Assembly: GCA_903644065.1 (NCBI GenBank)
Contig: CAHJXF010000004.1
Span: forward strand, 1-39,152
DNA from: Betaproteobacteria bacterium
GTDB taxonomy: Bacteria; Pseudomonadota; Gammaproteobacteria; Burkholderiales; Burkholderiaceae_D
Direction of reading: 5' to 3'
Length of the DNA: 39,152 nt
The notes under the pieces are model-generated. The model was given only the letters and a program-made list of their open reading frames with translations. It searched no databases and was not told the origin of the DNA. Position numbers and translations under genes: made by a program. Below, piece after piece: positions 7,186 through 15,111 of this stretch (the first letter of the stretch is position 1; each line of letters opens with the position of its first letter).

Positions 7186-8484
7186 TCAGGCCGGCATCGG
7201 CATCGGTGCGACGTTCGTGTCGAGCGTCCGCGCGTTGCTCTCCGCGTCGCGCTCGGGCAGCAACTCGCCTTCCCACTTGGCCACGACGGCGCTGGCGATC
7301 GAGTTGCCGACCGCGTTGGTGGCCGACCGCCCCATGTCGAGGAAGGTGTCGACGCCGAGGATCAGCAGCAGCCCGGCCTCGGGGATGTTGAACTGGTTCA
7401 GCGTGGCCGCGATCACCACCAGCGACGCGCGCGGCACGCCGGCCATGCCCTTCGACGTCATCATCAGGATCAGCATCATCGTCACCTGAGTGCCGAGCGT
7501 GAGATGGATGCCGTAGGCCTGCGCGATGAACAGCGTGGCGAACGTGCAGTACATCATCGAGCCGTCGAGGTTGAACGAGTAGCCCATCGGCATCACGAAC
7601 GCCGAGATCTTCCGCTTGACGCCGAAGCGGTCGAGCGCGTCGAGGATCTTGGGGTAGGCGGCCTCGGAGCTGGCGGTCGCGAACGACAGCAGGAACGGCT
7701 CGCGGATCAGCGTCATCAGCTTCAGGATGCGCTTGCCGAGGAACGTGTAGCCGGCCGCGATCAGCAGGCCCCAGAGGATGAACAGGCCGATGTAGAAGTC
7801 GCCCATGAACACCGCGAACTTGAGCAGGATCTCGAGGCCGTTGGTGGCGACCGTGGCCGCCATCGCGGCCAGCACCGCGAGCGGCGCCAGCTTCATCACG
7901 TAGGCCGTGATCTTGAGCATCGCGTGCGACAGCTCGTCGATCACCGCGATCAGCGTCTTGCCGCGCTCGCCGAGCGCCGACAGCGCGACGCCGAAGAACA
8001 TCGAGAACACCACGATCTGCAGGATCTCGTTGTTGGCCATCGCCTCGAAGAACGACTTGGGCACCAGGTGGCCGACGAAGTCCTTCAGCGTGAACTTGGA
8101 CGTGGCGAGGTTGGCCGACGCGCCGATGTCCGGCAGCGGCAGGCCGAGGTTCTCGCCCGGCTGCAGCAGGTTGGCGAGGACCAGGCCGAGCACCAGCGAC
8201 ACCAGCGACGCGGTGACGAACCAGCCGAGCGCCTTGCCGAACACGCGCCCCACCGACGACGCGTCGCCCATGTGCGCGATGCCGACCACCAGCGTCGAGA
8301 ACACCAGCGGCCCGATCAACATCTTGATCAATCGCAGGAAGACGTCGGACATGATCGAGATGTAGCCGGCGATCGTCGTGGCGGTCTTCTTGTCGGGAAA
8401 GCTCGTGAAGACCATGTAGCCGATCACGATGCCGATCACCATCGCGATCAGGATCCAGGCGGCGGCGGGCAGTTTTCTTTTCAT
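7186..8484 (-). CDS. Dicarboxylate/amino acid:cation symporter (DAACS family), 432 aa
   Basis: This is a secondary transporter of the DctA/GltP family, importing C4-dicarboxylates or acidic amino acids with H+ or Na+. It begins MKRKLPAAAWILIAMVIGIV and has about eight hydrophobic segments plus re-entrant regions. Family motifs include the serine-rich loop FATASSEAAYP, then PMGYSFNLDGSMMY, and near the end VDTFLDMGRSATNAVGNS, the binding-site region. The ATG at 8482-8484 was chosen because AGGAAG lies about 6 nt upstream and the hydrophobic N-terminus starts there. The frame stays open further upstream, but that part is Arg-rich shadow sequence. It is divergent from the aminotransferase gene (167-bp gap) and leads a two-gene unit with the solute-binding protein. 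DctA versus GltP specificity is not resolved. Confidence 0.92.
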   Translation of the reverse strand: MKRKLPAAAWILIAMVIGIVIGYMVFTSFPDKKTATTIAGYISIMSDVFLRLIKMLIGPLVFSTLVVGIAHMGDASSVGRVFGKALGWFVTASLVSLVLGLVLANLLQPGENLGLPLPDIGASANLATSKFTLKDFVGHLVPKSFFEAMANNEILQIVVFSMFFGVALSALGERGKTLIAVIDELSHAMLKITAYVMKLAPLAVLAAMAATVATNGLEILLKFAVFMGDFYIGLFILWGLLIAAGYTFLGKRILKLMTLIREPFLLSFATASSEAAYPKILDALDRFGVKRKISAFVMPMGYSFNLDGSMMYCTFATLFIAQAYGIHLTLGTQVTMMLILMMTSKGMAGVPRASLVVIAATLNQFNIPEAGLLLILGVDTFLDMGRSATNAVGNSIASAVVAKWEGELLPERDAESNARTLDTNVAPMPMPA

Positions 8485-8651
8485 CAGGGCTTCCTGGAGA
8501 GATGCGCGGCGGAGCCCCGAGCGTATGCAACGTTCGTGCCGGCAACAAGCGCCGCGTCGACGTGCGTTGCTTCCACGCCCGGACCGACTCGCGCGGTGGC
8601 ACAGTGCGGGTCGCGCGGCGACCGCGCCGCCTCGACCGACCTTTCCCACCG

Positions 8652-9839
8652 ATGACCCAAGCCCCGCTCGACCCCGCCACCGCCTCCCCCCAGGCCCGCC
8701 TGGACATCCGCAACCTGCGCGGCTCGCGCATCCGCGAGGTGTCGAACGCCGGCCTCCACCTCGCCGACGTGCTGCCGTTCTGGTTCGGCGAGTCGGACCA
8801 GGTCACGCCGGCCTTCGTGCGACGTGCGGCCGCCGACGCGCTCGACCGCGGCGCGACCTTCTACACCCACAACCTCGGCATCCCACGCCTGCGCGACGCG
8901 CTCGCGCAGTACGTGAGCCGCCTGCACGGCGCGACCGCGGCCGACCAGGTCGTCGTGACCAGCGCCGGCGTCAACGCGCTGATGCTCGCCGCGCAGCTCG
9001 TCATCGGGCCCGGCGATCGCGCCGTCGCCGTCACGCCGCTCTGGCCCAACGTCATCGAGATCCCGAAGATCCTCGGCGCGACCGTCGAGACGGTGTCGCT
9101 CGCGTTCGGCGCGGCGGGCTGGACCCTCGACGTCGAGCAGTTGCTGGCGGCGCTCACGCCCGGCACGCGCGCGCTGATCGTCAACTCGCCGAACAACCCC
9201 ACCGGCTGGGTCATGCCGCGCGACGCGCAGCAGGTCGTGCTCGACCACTGCCGCCGCCACGGCATCTGGATCCTGGCCGACGAGGTGTACGAGCGGTTGT
9301 GGTTCGGCGACGGTCCGAGCGCGCCGTCGTTCCTCGACGTCGCGACCCGCGACGAGCGGGTGATCTGCGTCAACTCGTTCTCGAAGAGCTGGCTGATGAC
9401 CGGCTGGCGGCTCGGCTGGATGGTCCTGCCGACGAGCCTGCTCGGCGACCTCGGCAAGCTGATCGAATACAACACGTCGTGCGCGCCGTCGTTCGTCCAG
9501 GAGGCCGGCGTCGCGGCCGTGACCGACGGCGAACCGTTCGTCCGCGAGCTGATCGTGGATCTGCGCACGTCGCGCGACCATCTCGTCGCCGCGTTGTCGA
9601 CGCTGCCCGGCGTCGAGGTCCACGCGCCGCACGGCGCCATGTACGTGTTCTTCCGCGTGGACGAGGCCGGCGACAGCCTCGCGTTCTGCAAGCGCATGGT
9701 CCGCGACGCGCGCGTCGGCCTCGCACCGGGCAGCGCGTTCGGCGACGACGGCGAGGGCTTCGTGCGCTGGTGCTACGCGTGCAAGCCCGATCGGCTCGAC
9801 GAGGGCGTGCGCCGCTTTCGCGCGGCGCTCGCGCGCTGA
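8652..9839 (+). CDS. Class I/II PLP-dependent aminotransferase, 395 aa
   Basis: This is a fold-type I aminotransferase of the AspC-like group. Substrate-binding and cofactor motifs are in order: FYTHNLGIPRLRDALAQYV, VTSAGVNALMLAAQ, NSPNNPTGWVMP (the conserved Asn), ILADEVYERLWF (Asp and Tyr contacting PLP) and NSFSKSWLMTGWRLGW, where K245 is the Schiff-base lysine. The C-terminal part holds GAMYVFFRV and GLAPGSAFGDDGEGFVR, with the Arg that binds the substrate carboxylate. The ATG at 8652 fits the usual family N-terminus. The divergent neighbour is a transporter for dicarboxylates or acidic amino acids. That would suit an enzyme using glutamate, aspartate or 2-oxoglutarate, but the amino-acid specificity cannot be read from the sequence. 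Confidence 0.9.
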   Translation: MTQAPLDPATASPQARLDIRNLRGSRIREVSNAGLHLADVLPFWFGESDQVTPAFVRRAAADALDRGATFYTHNLGIPRLRDALAQYVSRLHGATAADQVVVTSAGVNALMLAAQLVIGPGDRAVAVTPLWPNVIEIPKILGATVETVSLAFGAAGWTLDVEQLLAALTPGTRALIVNSPNNPTGWVMPRDAQQVVLDHCRRHGIWILADEVYERLWFGDGPSAPSFLDVATRDERVICVNSFSKSWLMTGWRLGWMVLPTSLLGDLGKLIEYNTSCAPSFVQEAGVAAVTDGEPFVRELIVDLRTSRDHLVAALSTLPGVEVHAPHGAMYVFFRVDEAGDSLAFCKRMVRDARVGLAPGSAFGDDGEGFVRWCYACKPDRLDEGVRRFRAALAR

Positions 9840-9947
9840 GCACGGCGTTGTAATGGATCGGGACGCCGCGCGACCCAGGCGGGTATCGCGTGCCGTCGTC
9901 CGCTCGCGCGATGCGGCCCGTCACCCACCTTTTCGATCGGAACGCCC

Positions 9948-10334
9948 ATGAAGTCCTTCCGCCTGCTGACCGCCCTGCTGCTCTCGGCCGCCGCCGCCTT
10001 CGCCGCCGCCGGCGAGATCAAGCCGTACGACCAGGCCGCCGTCGACCAGCTCGCCGCGAGCGGCAAGCCGGTGGTCATCGTCGTGCACGCCAGCTGGTGC
10101 CCGACCTGCAAGGCGCAGGCGCCGATCCAGTCCGAGCTGATGCACGAACCGGTCAACAAGGACGTCACGATGTTCATCGTCGACTTCGACCGCGACAAGC
10201 CGCTGCTGAAGAAATACAACGTGGGCATGCAGAGCACGATGATCGGCTTCCGGGGCCGGACCGAGGTGGCTCGGTCGGTGGGCGACACGACGCACGACGG
10301 CATCGAGTCGCTGATCCGGAAGACCCATGCCTGA
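9948..10334 (+). CDS. Exported thioredoxin-like protein, 128 aa
   Basis: This is a small periplasmic thiol-redox protein. It has a cleavable signal peptide (MKSFRLLTALLLSAAAAFAA, cleavage near AAAG). A thioredoxin fold follows, with the active site W-C51-P-T-C54-K in VVHASWCPTCKAQAP. The partner strand reads FIVDFDRDKPLLKKYNV. The usual cis-Pro position appears as QSTMIGFRG, without the expected Pro after Thr, which is atypical for a thioredoxin. The gene sits 28 bp upstream of a CcdA-like membrane protein. The pair looks like the two halves of a DsbD-type relay, in which the membrane protein carries electrons from cytoplasmic thioredoxin to this periplasmic partner. Its final substrate is unknown; cytochrome c maturation or an unidentified reductase are both possible. 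Confidence 0.87.
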   Translation: MKSFRLLTALLLSAAAAFAAAGEIKPYDQAAVDQLAASGKPVVIVVHASWCPTCKAQAPIQSELMHEPVNKDVTMFIVDFDRDKPLLKKYNVGMQSTMIGFRGRTEVARSVGDTTHDGIESLIRKTHA

Positions 10335-10362
10335 GCACGCCCCGCGACCCGCGGGCTGACCC

Positions 10363-11091
10363 GTGGACTTCGGGGTCGGAGCCTATGCGACGGGCCTGGT
10401 CGCGGGCAGCTTGTCGATCCTGTCGCCCTGCGTGCTGCCGGTGGTGCCGATCCTGCTCGGCACGGCCGTCGGCGTCGACCGCCGCGGACCGCTGGTGCTG
10501 GCGGGCGGACTGGCGCTGTCGTTCGCGCTGATCGGCACGCTGCTCGCATCCGTCGGCGCGTCGATCGGTCTCGACGGCGAGCGCTTCCGCACGGTGGGCG
10601 CCGTCCTGCTGGTGCTGTTCGGCCTGACGTTGCTCGTCTCGCGGATGCAGGCGGGCTTCGCTTCGGCGACCGCCCGCGTCGGCGACGTCGGTCACGGCCT
10701 GCTGCGAGGCATGCGGCTCGACGGACTGGCCGGGCAGTTCGCCATCGGGCTGCTGCTCGGCGTCGTGTGGAGTCCGTGCGTCGGACCCACGCTCGGGGCC
10801 GCGATCATGCTGGCGAGCCAGGGGTCGCAGCTGCCGCAGGTCGCGCTGCTGATGAGCCTGTTCGGCATCGGTGCGGCGCTGCCGGTCGTGCTGCTCGGCC
10901 TCGCGTCGCGCTCGGTCGTGTCGCGCGCGCGCAGTCCGCTGCTGCGGGCCGGACGGATCGGCAAGGTCGTCATGGGCAGCGCGATGCTGCTCCTGGCCGC
11001 GCTGATCCTGAGCGGCGCCGACAAGGGGATCGAAAGCTGGCTCGTCGACCGCTCGCCCGACTGGTTGACGACGCTGACCACGCGCTTCTGA
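10363..11091 (+). CDS. CcdA/DsbD-like transmembrane thiol:electron carrier, 242 aa
   Basis: This inner-membrane protein has six predicted hydrophobic segments and the two conserved cysteines of the CcdA/DsbD-beta family. C23 lies in SILSPCVLPVVPILLG and C139 in VVWSPCVGPTLGAAI. These form the transmembrane disulfide that moves reducing equivalents from cytoplasmic thioredoxin to periplasmic partners. It starts at GTG (10363), directly before the first hydrophobic helix. It lies 28 bp after the exported thioredoxin-like gene, so the two are very probably co-transcribed. The length of 242 residues is close to that of stand-alone CcdA proteins. DsbC, encoded at 1.3-2.1 kb on the other strand, is another possible electron acceptor, but nothing in the sequence proves it. 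Confidence 0.9.
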   Translation: MDFGVGAYATGLVAGSLSILSPCVLPVVPILLGTAVGVDRRGPLVLAGGLALSFALIGTLLASVGASIGLDGERFRTVGAVLLVLFGLTLLVSRMQAGFASATARVGDVGHGLLRGMRLDGLAGQFAIGLLLGVVWSPCVGPTLGAAIMLASQGSQLPQVALLMSLFGIGAALPVVLLGLASRSVVSRARSPLLRAGRIGKVVMGSAMLLLAALILSGADKGIESWLVDRSPDWLTTLTTRF

Positions 11092-11244
11092 CGAGCCGCG
11101 ATGACGCGCCGCCCCGTTGATCGGCAGCCGATCGGCAGGCGGTCCGCAGTCGTCGGCGGCCGTCGCGCGGACGGACGACAAGTCGATGGGTCGCGGTCCG
11201 AAACGCCGCACCGACCCGCCGTCGATCATCTAGGCTTCGAGCGG

Positions 11245-11265
11245 GCCCGCGCATGCGGCGCGGGC
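11245..11265. repeat. GC-rich inverted repeat upstream of the alcohol dehydrogenase gene
   Basis: GCCCGCGC at 11245-11252 pairs perfectly with GCGCGGGC at 11258-11265 around a 5-nt loop. No T-tract follows. It ends 23 bp before the ATG of the dehydrogenase and just before its AGGAG, so it could be a leader hairpin or the end of the upstream ccdA-like unit. The rest of the 11092-11288 gap shows nothing else. Confidence 0.45.
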
Positions 11266-11288
11266 GTCGCCCCATCCAGGAGCCTCGC

Positions 11289-12386
11289 ATGATCAACGCC
11301 ATCGGCTATGCCGCCAAGCATTCCTACAGTCGCCTGAAGCCGCTCGAGTTCGAGCGCGACGAAGCCGGTCCGTCGCAGGTCGAGATCGAGGTGCTCTATT
11401 GCGGCGTGTGCCACTCCGACATCCATCAGGTCAAGAACGAATGGTCCAACACCGTGTACCCGTGCATGCCGGGCCACGAGGTCGTCGGCCGCGTGTCGCG
11501 CACCGGTGCCGACGTCACGGCGCATGCGGTCGGCGACGTGGTGGGCGTGGGCTGCATGATCGACAGCTGCCGGCATTGCGAACCGTGCGAGGCCGGCGAC
11601 GAGAACTATTGCGAAGGCCCGAACAGCTGGCTGGCCACCTACAACGGGCCGATGGTCTCCGCCAAGAAGGCGCCCGACGGCCACAACATGTACGGCCGCG
11701 ACAACACCTACGGCGGCTACTCGAGCGTCATCGTGGTCGATCAGGACTTCGTGCTGAAGATCCCCGCGACCTTGCGCCCCGAAGTGGCGGCGCCGATCCT
11801 GTGCGCGGGCGTCACGACGTACTCGCCGATGAAGCACTGGGGCGTGAAGGCCGGCGACCGGGTCGGCGTGATCGGCTTCGGCGGCCTCGGCGACATGGCC
11901 GCCAAGCTGGCGAAGGCGATGGGCGCCGAGGTCACCGTGTTCACGACGTCGAAGGACAAGCGCGACGAGGCGGCGCGCCTCGGCGTGCAGGTGGTCATGG
12001 AGAACGACGAGGACGCGCTGAAGTCGCTCAAGTCGAGCTTCGACTTCATGCTGTCGACGATTCCCGAGAAGCACGACGTCAACCCCTTCGTCGCGCTGCT
12101 CAAGCGCGACCGCACGCTGGTCGTCGTCGGTGCGCTGGAACCGCTGGCGCCGATCAACAACCAGGCCGTCGCGTTCAGCCGGAAAAGCGTCGGCGGGTCG
12201 CTGATCGGCAGCATCGCCGACACGCAGGAGGTGCTGGACTTCTGCGCCGAGCACGGCATCGGGCCGGACATCGAGGTGATTCCCATCCAGCAGATCAACG
12301 ATGCCTACCAGCAGGTCGAGGACGGCGACGTGCGGTTTCGCTACGTCATCGACATGGCGTCGCTGCAGGCCGAGCACGCTTCCTGA
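11289..12386 (+). CDS. Zinc-dependent NAD(P) alcohol dehydrogenase (YahK/cinnamyl-alcohol type), 365 aa
   Basis: This is a medium-chain dehydrogenase/reductase that oxidises alcohols or reduces aldehydes. The catalytic zinc ligands are C38 (CGVCHSDIHQ), H63 with E64 (MPGHEVVG) and C172 (ILCAGVTTYSP). The structural zinc site has four cysteines, C94, C97, C100 and C108, in CRHCEPCEAGDENYC. The cofactor Rossmann motif is GVIGFGGLGDMAAKLA. Overall it matches the YahK/cinnamyl alcohol dehydrogenase branch, whose members usually prefer NADPH and act on broad aldehydes. The ATG at 11289 follows AGGAG by about 6 nt. It lies 197 bp after the ccdA-like gene and 77 bp before the dsrE-like gene, on the same strand. 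Its physiological substrate is unknown; aldehyde detoxification is a reasonable inference. Confidence 0.93.
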   Translation: MINAIGYAAKHSYSRLKPLEFERDEAGPSQVEIEVLYCGVCHSDIHQVKNEWSNTVYPCMPGHEVVGRVSRTGADVTAHAVGDVVGVGCMIDSCRHCEPCEAGDENYCEGPNSWLATYNGPMVSAKKAPDGHNMYGRDNTYGGYSSVIVVDQDFVLKIPATLRPEVAAPILCAGVTTYSPMKHWGVKAGDRVGVIGFGGLGDMAAKLAKAMGAEVTVFTTSKDKRDEAARLGVQVVMENDEDALKSLKSSFDFMLSTIPEKHDVNPFVALLKRDRTLVVVGALEPLAPINNQAVAFSRKSVGGSLIGSIADTQEVLDFCAEHGIGPDIEVIPIQQINDAYQQVEDGDVRFRYVIDMASLQAEHAS

Positions 12387-12463
12387 ACGGGCGTGTACCG
12401 GCGCGCGGTTGGCACGGTCGGGCGGTGCACAATCCGCACTCTCGTCGACATCCGGAGCGTCGC

Positions 12464-12883
12464 ATGGCCCTCATTTCGTTTCGCCAGCTGGTGGCGTTCG
12501 CCACGGTCGTCCTGGCCACCGCGCTGCCGTTCGCCGCATCCGGCGAGGATCGCGTGGTATTCCAGTTGACCGAGGCCGATCCGGCTCGCGGCAACCTGGT
12601 GTTCAACAACGTGCGCAACCTGCGGGACGTCGTGGGTGCCGACGCGGACATCGAGGTGGTCGCCTACGGGCCCGGCGTGACGCTGCTGAAGGCCGATTCG
12701 CCGCTCGCCGCGCGCATCGCCGAGGCCACCGACAAGCGGGTCAGGGTCGTCGCCTGCGAGAACACGATGGCCGGCATGAAGCTCACGCGACCGGAGATGC
12801 TGGCGAACGTGGGCTACGTGCCGGCCGGCGTGGTCGAGGTGATGCGAAAGCAGCAGGAGGGCTACGCCTACATCCGTCCCTGA
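12464..12883 (+). CDS. Exported DsrE/DsrF-like protein, 139 aa
   Basis: The mature part resembles the DsrE/F-like fold, small alpha/beta proteins associated with sulfur transfer. The protein begins with a signal peptide (MALISFRQLVAFATVVLATA, cleavage near AASG). It continues VVFQLTEADPARGNLVFNN, then the strand IEVVAYGPGVTLL, and VRVVACENTMAGMKL containing the single conserved-position cysteine, C98. It ends VPAGVVEVMRKQQEGYAYIRP. The ATG at 12464 follows GGAG by 6 nt. Cytoplasmic DsrE works as a heterohexamer in sulfur oxidation. A monomeric exported relative has no firmly assigned role as far as I know. No dsr or sox genes are visible here. The neighbours are the alcohol dehydrogenase and an orphan response regulator. 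Confidence 0.8.
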   Translation: MALISFRQLVAFATVVLATALPFAASGEDRVVFQLTEADPARGNLVFNNVRNLRDVVGADADIEVVAYGPGVTLLKADSPLAARIAEATDKRVRVVACENTMAGMKLTRPEMLANVGYVPAGVVEVMRKQQEGYAYIRP

Positions 12884-12930
12884 CGACCGAAGCCGGCGGA
12901 ACGTCGACCCGAGCGCAACGACACCCTACC

Positions 12931-13632
12931 GTGCGCATCGCGCTGTTCGACGACGACCCGGCCGAGCAGGCGCTGATCGCGCAACTGCTCGAACGCTCCG
13001 GCTTCGACTGCAGCGTGCATACCGAAGCGCGGGCGCTGCTCGCCGATGCGCGCGCGCGGCGCTTCGACGCACTGGTGGTGGACTGGAAGGGACATCCCGC
13101 GGCCGGCGGCGCCGTGCTCGGCCATGCCCGCGCCGCGGCCACGCGCACCCCCACGCTGATGATGGTGGCCAACGGCCGGGAGGACGACATCATCGCCGGC
13201 CTGTCGTGCGGCGCAGACGACTACCTGATCAAGCCGATCCGGCCTTCCGAACTGATCGCGCGGCTGCAGGCGCTGCTGCGCCGCGCCTATCCGCACGAGA
13301 CGCTCGAGCGCTACGAGTTCGATCGCTATCGCTTCGAGCCGCTGCCGTGCGAAGTCGTGGTCACGACGTCGCCCGACGCCGAGCCGACGCGCATCGTGAT
13401 GACGCAAAAGGAGTTCGATCTCGCGCTGCTGCTGTTTCGCAACGCGGGCCGGCCGATGTCGCGCAACCATCTGCGCGAACTGGTGTGGGGCGGCGGCGCG
13501 GACATCTCGTCGCGCACCATGGACACCCATGTCTCGCGCTTGCGCTCGAAACTCGGGCTCAACGCATCGTCGGCCTACCGCGTGATGCCGGTGTACGGCT
13601 ACGGCTACCGACTCGATCGGCTCGAGCCTTGA
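12931..13632 (+). CDS. OmpR-family response regulator without adjacent kinase, 233 aa
   Basis: This is a two-domain transcription factor. The receiver domain (1 to about 120) has the acidic cluster FDDDP at 6-10, the phospho-acceptor D51 in ALVVDWKGHP, a Thr/Ser region at TPTLMMVAN and the conserved Lys in DDYLIKPIRP. The C-terminal winged helix has TQKEFDLALLLFRNAGRPMSR, then SSRTMDTHVSRLRSKLGL (recognition helix) and the wing VYGYGYRL. The start is GTG at 12931, giving MRIALFDDDP, the usual receiver N-terminus. No histidine kinase gene lies on either side: the dsrE-like gene ends 47 bp before it and hemA follows. The partner kinase must lie elsewhere, or activity is controlled in another way. 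Targets are unknown. Confidence 0.92.
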   Translation: MRIALFDDDPAEQALIAQLLERSGFDCSVHTEARALLADARARRFDALVVDWKGHPAAGGAVLGHARAAATRTPTLMMVANGREDDIIAGLSCGADDYLIKPIRPSELIARLQALLRRAYPHETLERYEFDRYRFEPLPCEVVVTTSPDAEPTRIVMTQKEFDLALLLFRNAGRPMSRNHLRELVWGGGADISSRTMDTHVSRLRSKLGLNASSAYRVMPVYGYGYRLDRLEP

Positions 13633-13671
13633 GACGCGCGCATCCGGCCCGATTTGCACTGGGTCGCCCGG

Positions 13672-13677
13672 TATAAT
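13672..13677 (+). promoter_or_regulatory. Candidate -10 box upstream of hemA
   Basis: A perfect TATAAT lies 74 bp before the hemA ATG and 39 bp after the response regulator stop. The best -35-like hexamer, TTGCAC at 13654-13659, is only 12 bp away, too close for a standard spacing, so the -35 is not assigned. Confidence 0.5.
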
Positions 13678-13751
13678 CCGCGGTTGCCCGACGGCGGCGC
13701 TCTCGGCGCTCATACCGGGCAGGCGATCGTCGCGCGACTCGTGCGCACCCT

Positions 13752-15050
13752 ATGCGACTTCTCACCCTCGGACTCAATCACGCGACGGCGCCGCTGTCGC
13801 TGCGCGAACGCATCGCCGTGCCGTCCGAGCAGCTCGCATCCACGCTCGGCGCGCTGACCCGGCACTTCGCCACCGGCCTGCCGCACGCGGTGGTGCTGTC
13901 GACCTGCAACCGCACCGAGATCTACGGGGCGACGGATCGGCCGCTCGACGCGCTACCCGCGCTGCGTGGCGAGATGACGCACTGGCTGGCGCAGCGGCAC
14001 GAGACGCCGGACGAACTGCTCGACCCCCACTGGTACTGGCACGTCGACGGCGAGTCGGTGCGGCATGCCTGTCGCGTCGCGAGCGGCCTCGACTCGATGG
14101 TGCTGGGCGAGCCGCAGATCCTCGGGCAGATGAAGGAGGCGGCGCGCGAGGCCGAAGCCGTCGGTACGCTCGGCACGCCGCTCCGCCAGGCGTTCGATCG
14201 CTCGTTCTCGGTCGCCAAGGCGGTGCGTTCGCACACCGCGATCGGCTCGGCCAGCGTGTCGATGGCCGCCGCGGCGGTGCGCCTGTCCGAACGCATCTTC
14301 GACCGGCTGGGTGCCCAGCGCATCCTCTTCATCGGCGCCGGCGAGATGGTCGAGCTGGTCGCGACCCACTTCGCGGCGCAGAAGCCGGCGGGCATCACGG
14401 TGGCCAATCGCTCGCTCGACCGGGCGCAACGGCTGGCCGCCAAGCTCGCCGGCACCGGCGTGCCGTCGGTCGCGATGTCGCTGTCGGAGCTGCCGGGCGA
14501 GCTCGCGCGCTTCGACATCGTGGTGTCGTCGACCGGCTCGCCGTTGCCGCTGGTCGGCCTCGGCATGGTCGAGCGCGCGTTGAAGCAGCGCCGTCGCCGG
14601 CCGATGTTCATGGTCGATCTCGGCGTGCCGCGCGACATCGAGCGCGAGGTCGGGGAGCTCGACGACGTGTTCCTCTACACGGTCGACGACCTCGGCCAGG
14701 TCGTGGCCAGCGGCCTGCAGAAACGTCGCGACGCGGTCGACGACGCCGAGGCCATCATCGAGCGCGAAGTGGGACAGTTCATGCGCTGGCTCGAGGGCCG
14801 CGAGACCGTGCCCGCCATCCGCGACCTGCATCAGCGCGGCGACGCCTTCCGCTCCGTGGAGCTCGACCGCGCCCGCCGCCGGCTGGCCCGTGGCGACGAT
14901 CCGTCGGTCGTCATCGAGGCGCTGGCGCAAGGCATCACCAACAAGTTCCTGCACGGTCCCACGCAACTGCTGCACGACGCCCCCGACGACGTGCGCGCGC
15001 ACCTGCTGCAATACCTGCCGCGGCTGTTCGGCTCGCGCGGCGGCGAATGA
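13752..15050 (+). CDS. hemA: Glutamyl-tRNA reductase HemA, 432 aa
   Basis: HemA makes glutamate-1-semialdehyde from glutamyl-tRNA(Glu) with NADPH, the first committed step of C5-pathway haem synthesis. The N-terminus [20 protein letters not shown] is typical. The catalytic cysteine is C52 in [30 protein letters not shown] lies in the catalytic domain. The NADPH-binding domain has [15 protein letters not shown] and [10 protein letters not shown]. The C-terminal dimerisation helix carries [18 protein letters not shown]. The length matches the family. It is the first gene of hemA-prfA-prmC-(lipoprotein)-grxD, with a -10 box upstream. In Gammaproteobacteria hemA is also followed by prfA and prmC, so the linkage of haem synthesis and translation termination is conserved here. 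Confidence 0.98.
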   Translation: MRLLTLGLNHATAPLSLRERIAVPSEQLASTLGALTRHFATGLPHAVVLSTCNRTEIYGATDRPLDALPALRGEMTHWLAQRHETPDELLDPHWYWHVDGESVRHACRVASGLDSMVLGEPQILGQMKEAAREAEAVGTLGTPLRQAFDRSFSVAKAVRSHTAIGSASVSMAAAAVRLSERIFDRLGAQRILFIGAGEMVELVATHFAAQKPAGITVANRSLDRAQRLAAKLAGTGVPSVAMSLSELPGELARFDIVVSSTGSPLPLVGLGMVERALKQRRRRPMFMVDLGVPRDIEREVGELDDVFLYTVDDLGQVVASGLQKRRDAVDDAEAIIEREVGQFMRWLEGRETVPAIRDLHQRGDAFRSVELDRARRRLARGDDPSVVIEALAQGITNKFLHGPTQLLHDAPDDVRAHLLQYLPRLFGSRGGE

Positions 15051-15111
15051 CGCCGGCGACCGAGCGACGACGCATGCCGACGATCGACGCCGGGCCCGCC
15101 GTCGGGGCGGC

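Noticed and set aside
7066-8655. A plus-strand open frame of 529 codons over the symporter
   Set aside because: His/Arg/Asp/Gln-rich shadow of the symporter gene, with no start signals or recognisable motif.
6245-8806. An 853-codon minus-strand open frame
   Set aside because: Only its C-terminal 311 residues are a protein (the solute-binding protein). The upstream part is the wrong frame across the symporter gene.
11245-11265. Terminator of the ccdA-like unit
   Set aside because: The stem is perfect, but no T-tract follows and it directly adjoins the next ribosome binding site; kept only as an inverted repeat.
13654-13677. Complete sigma-70 promoter for hemA using TTGCAC and TATAAT
   Set aside because: The 12-bp spacing is too short for a working -35/-10 pair; only the -10 is kept as a candidate.
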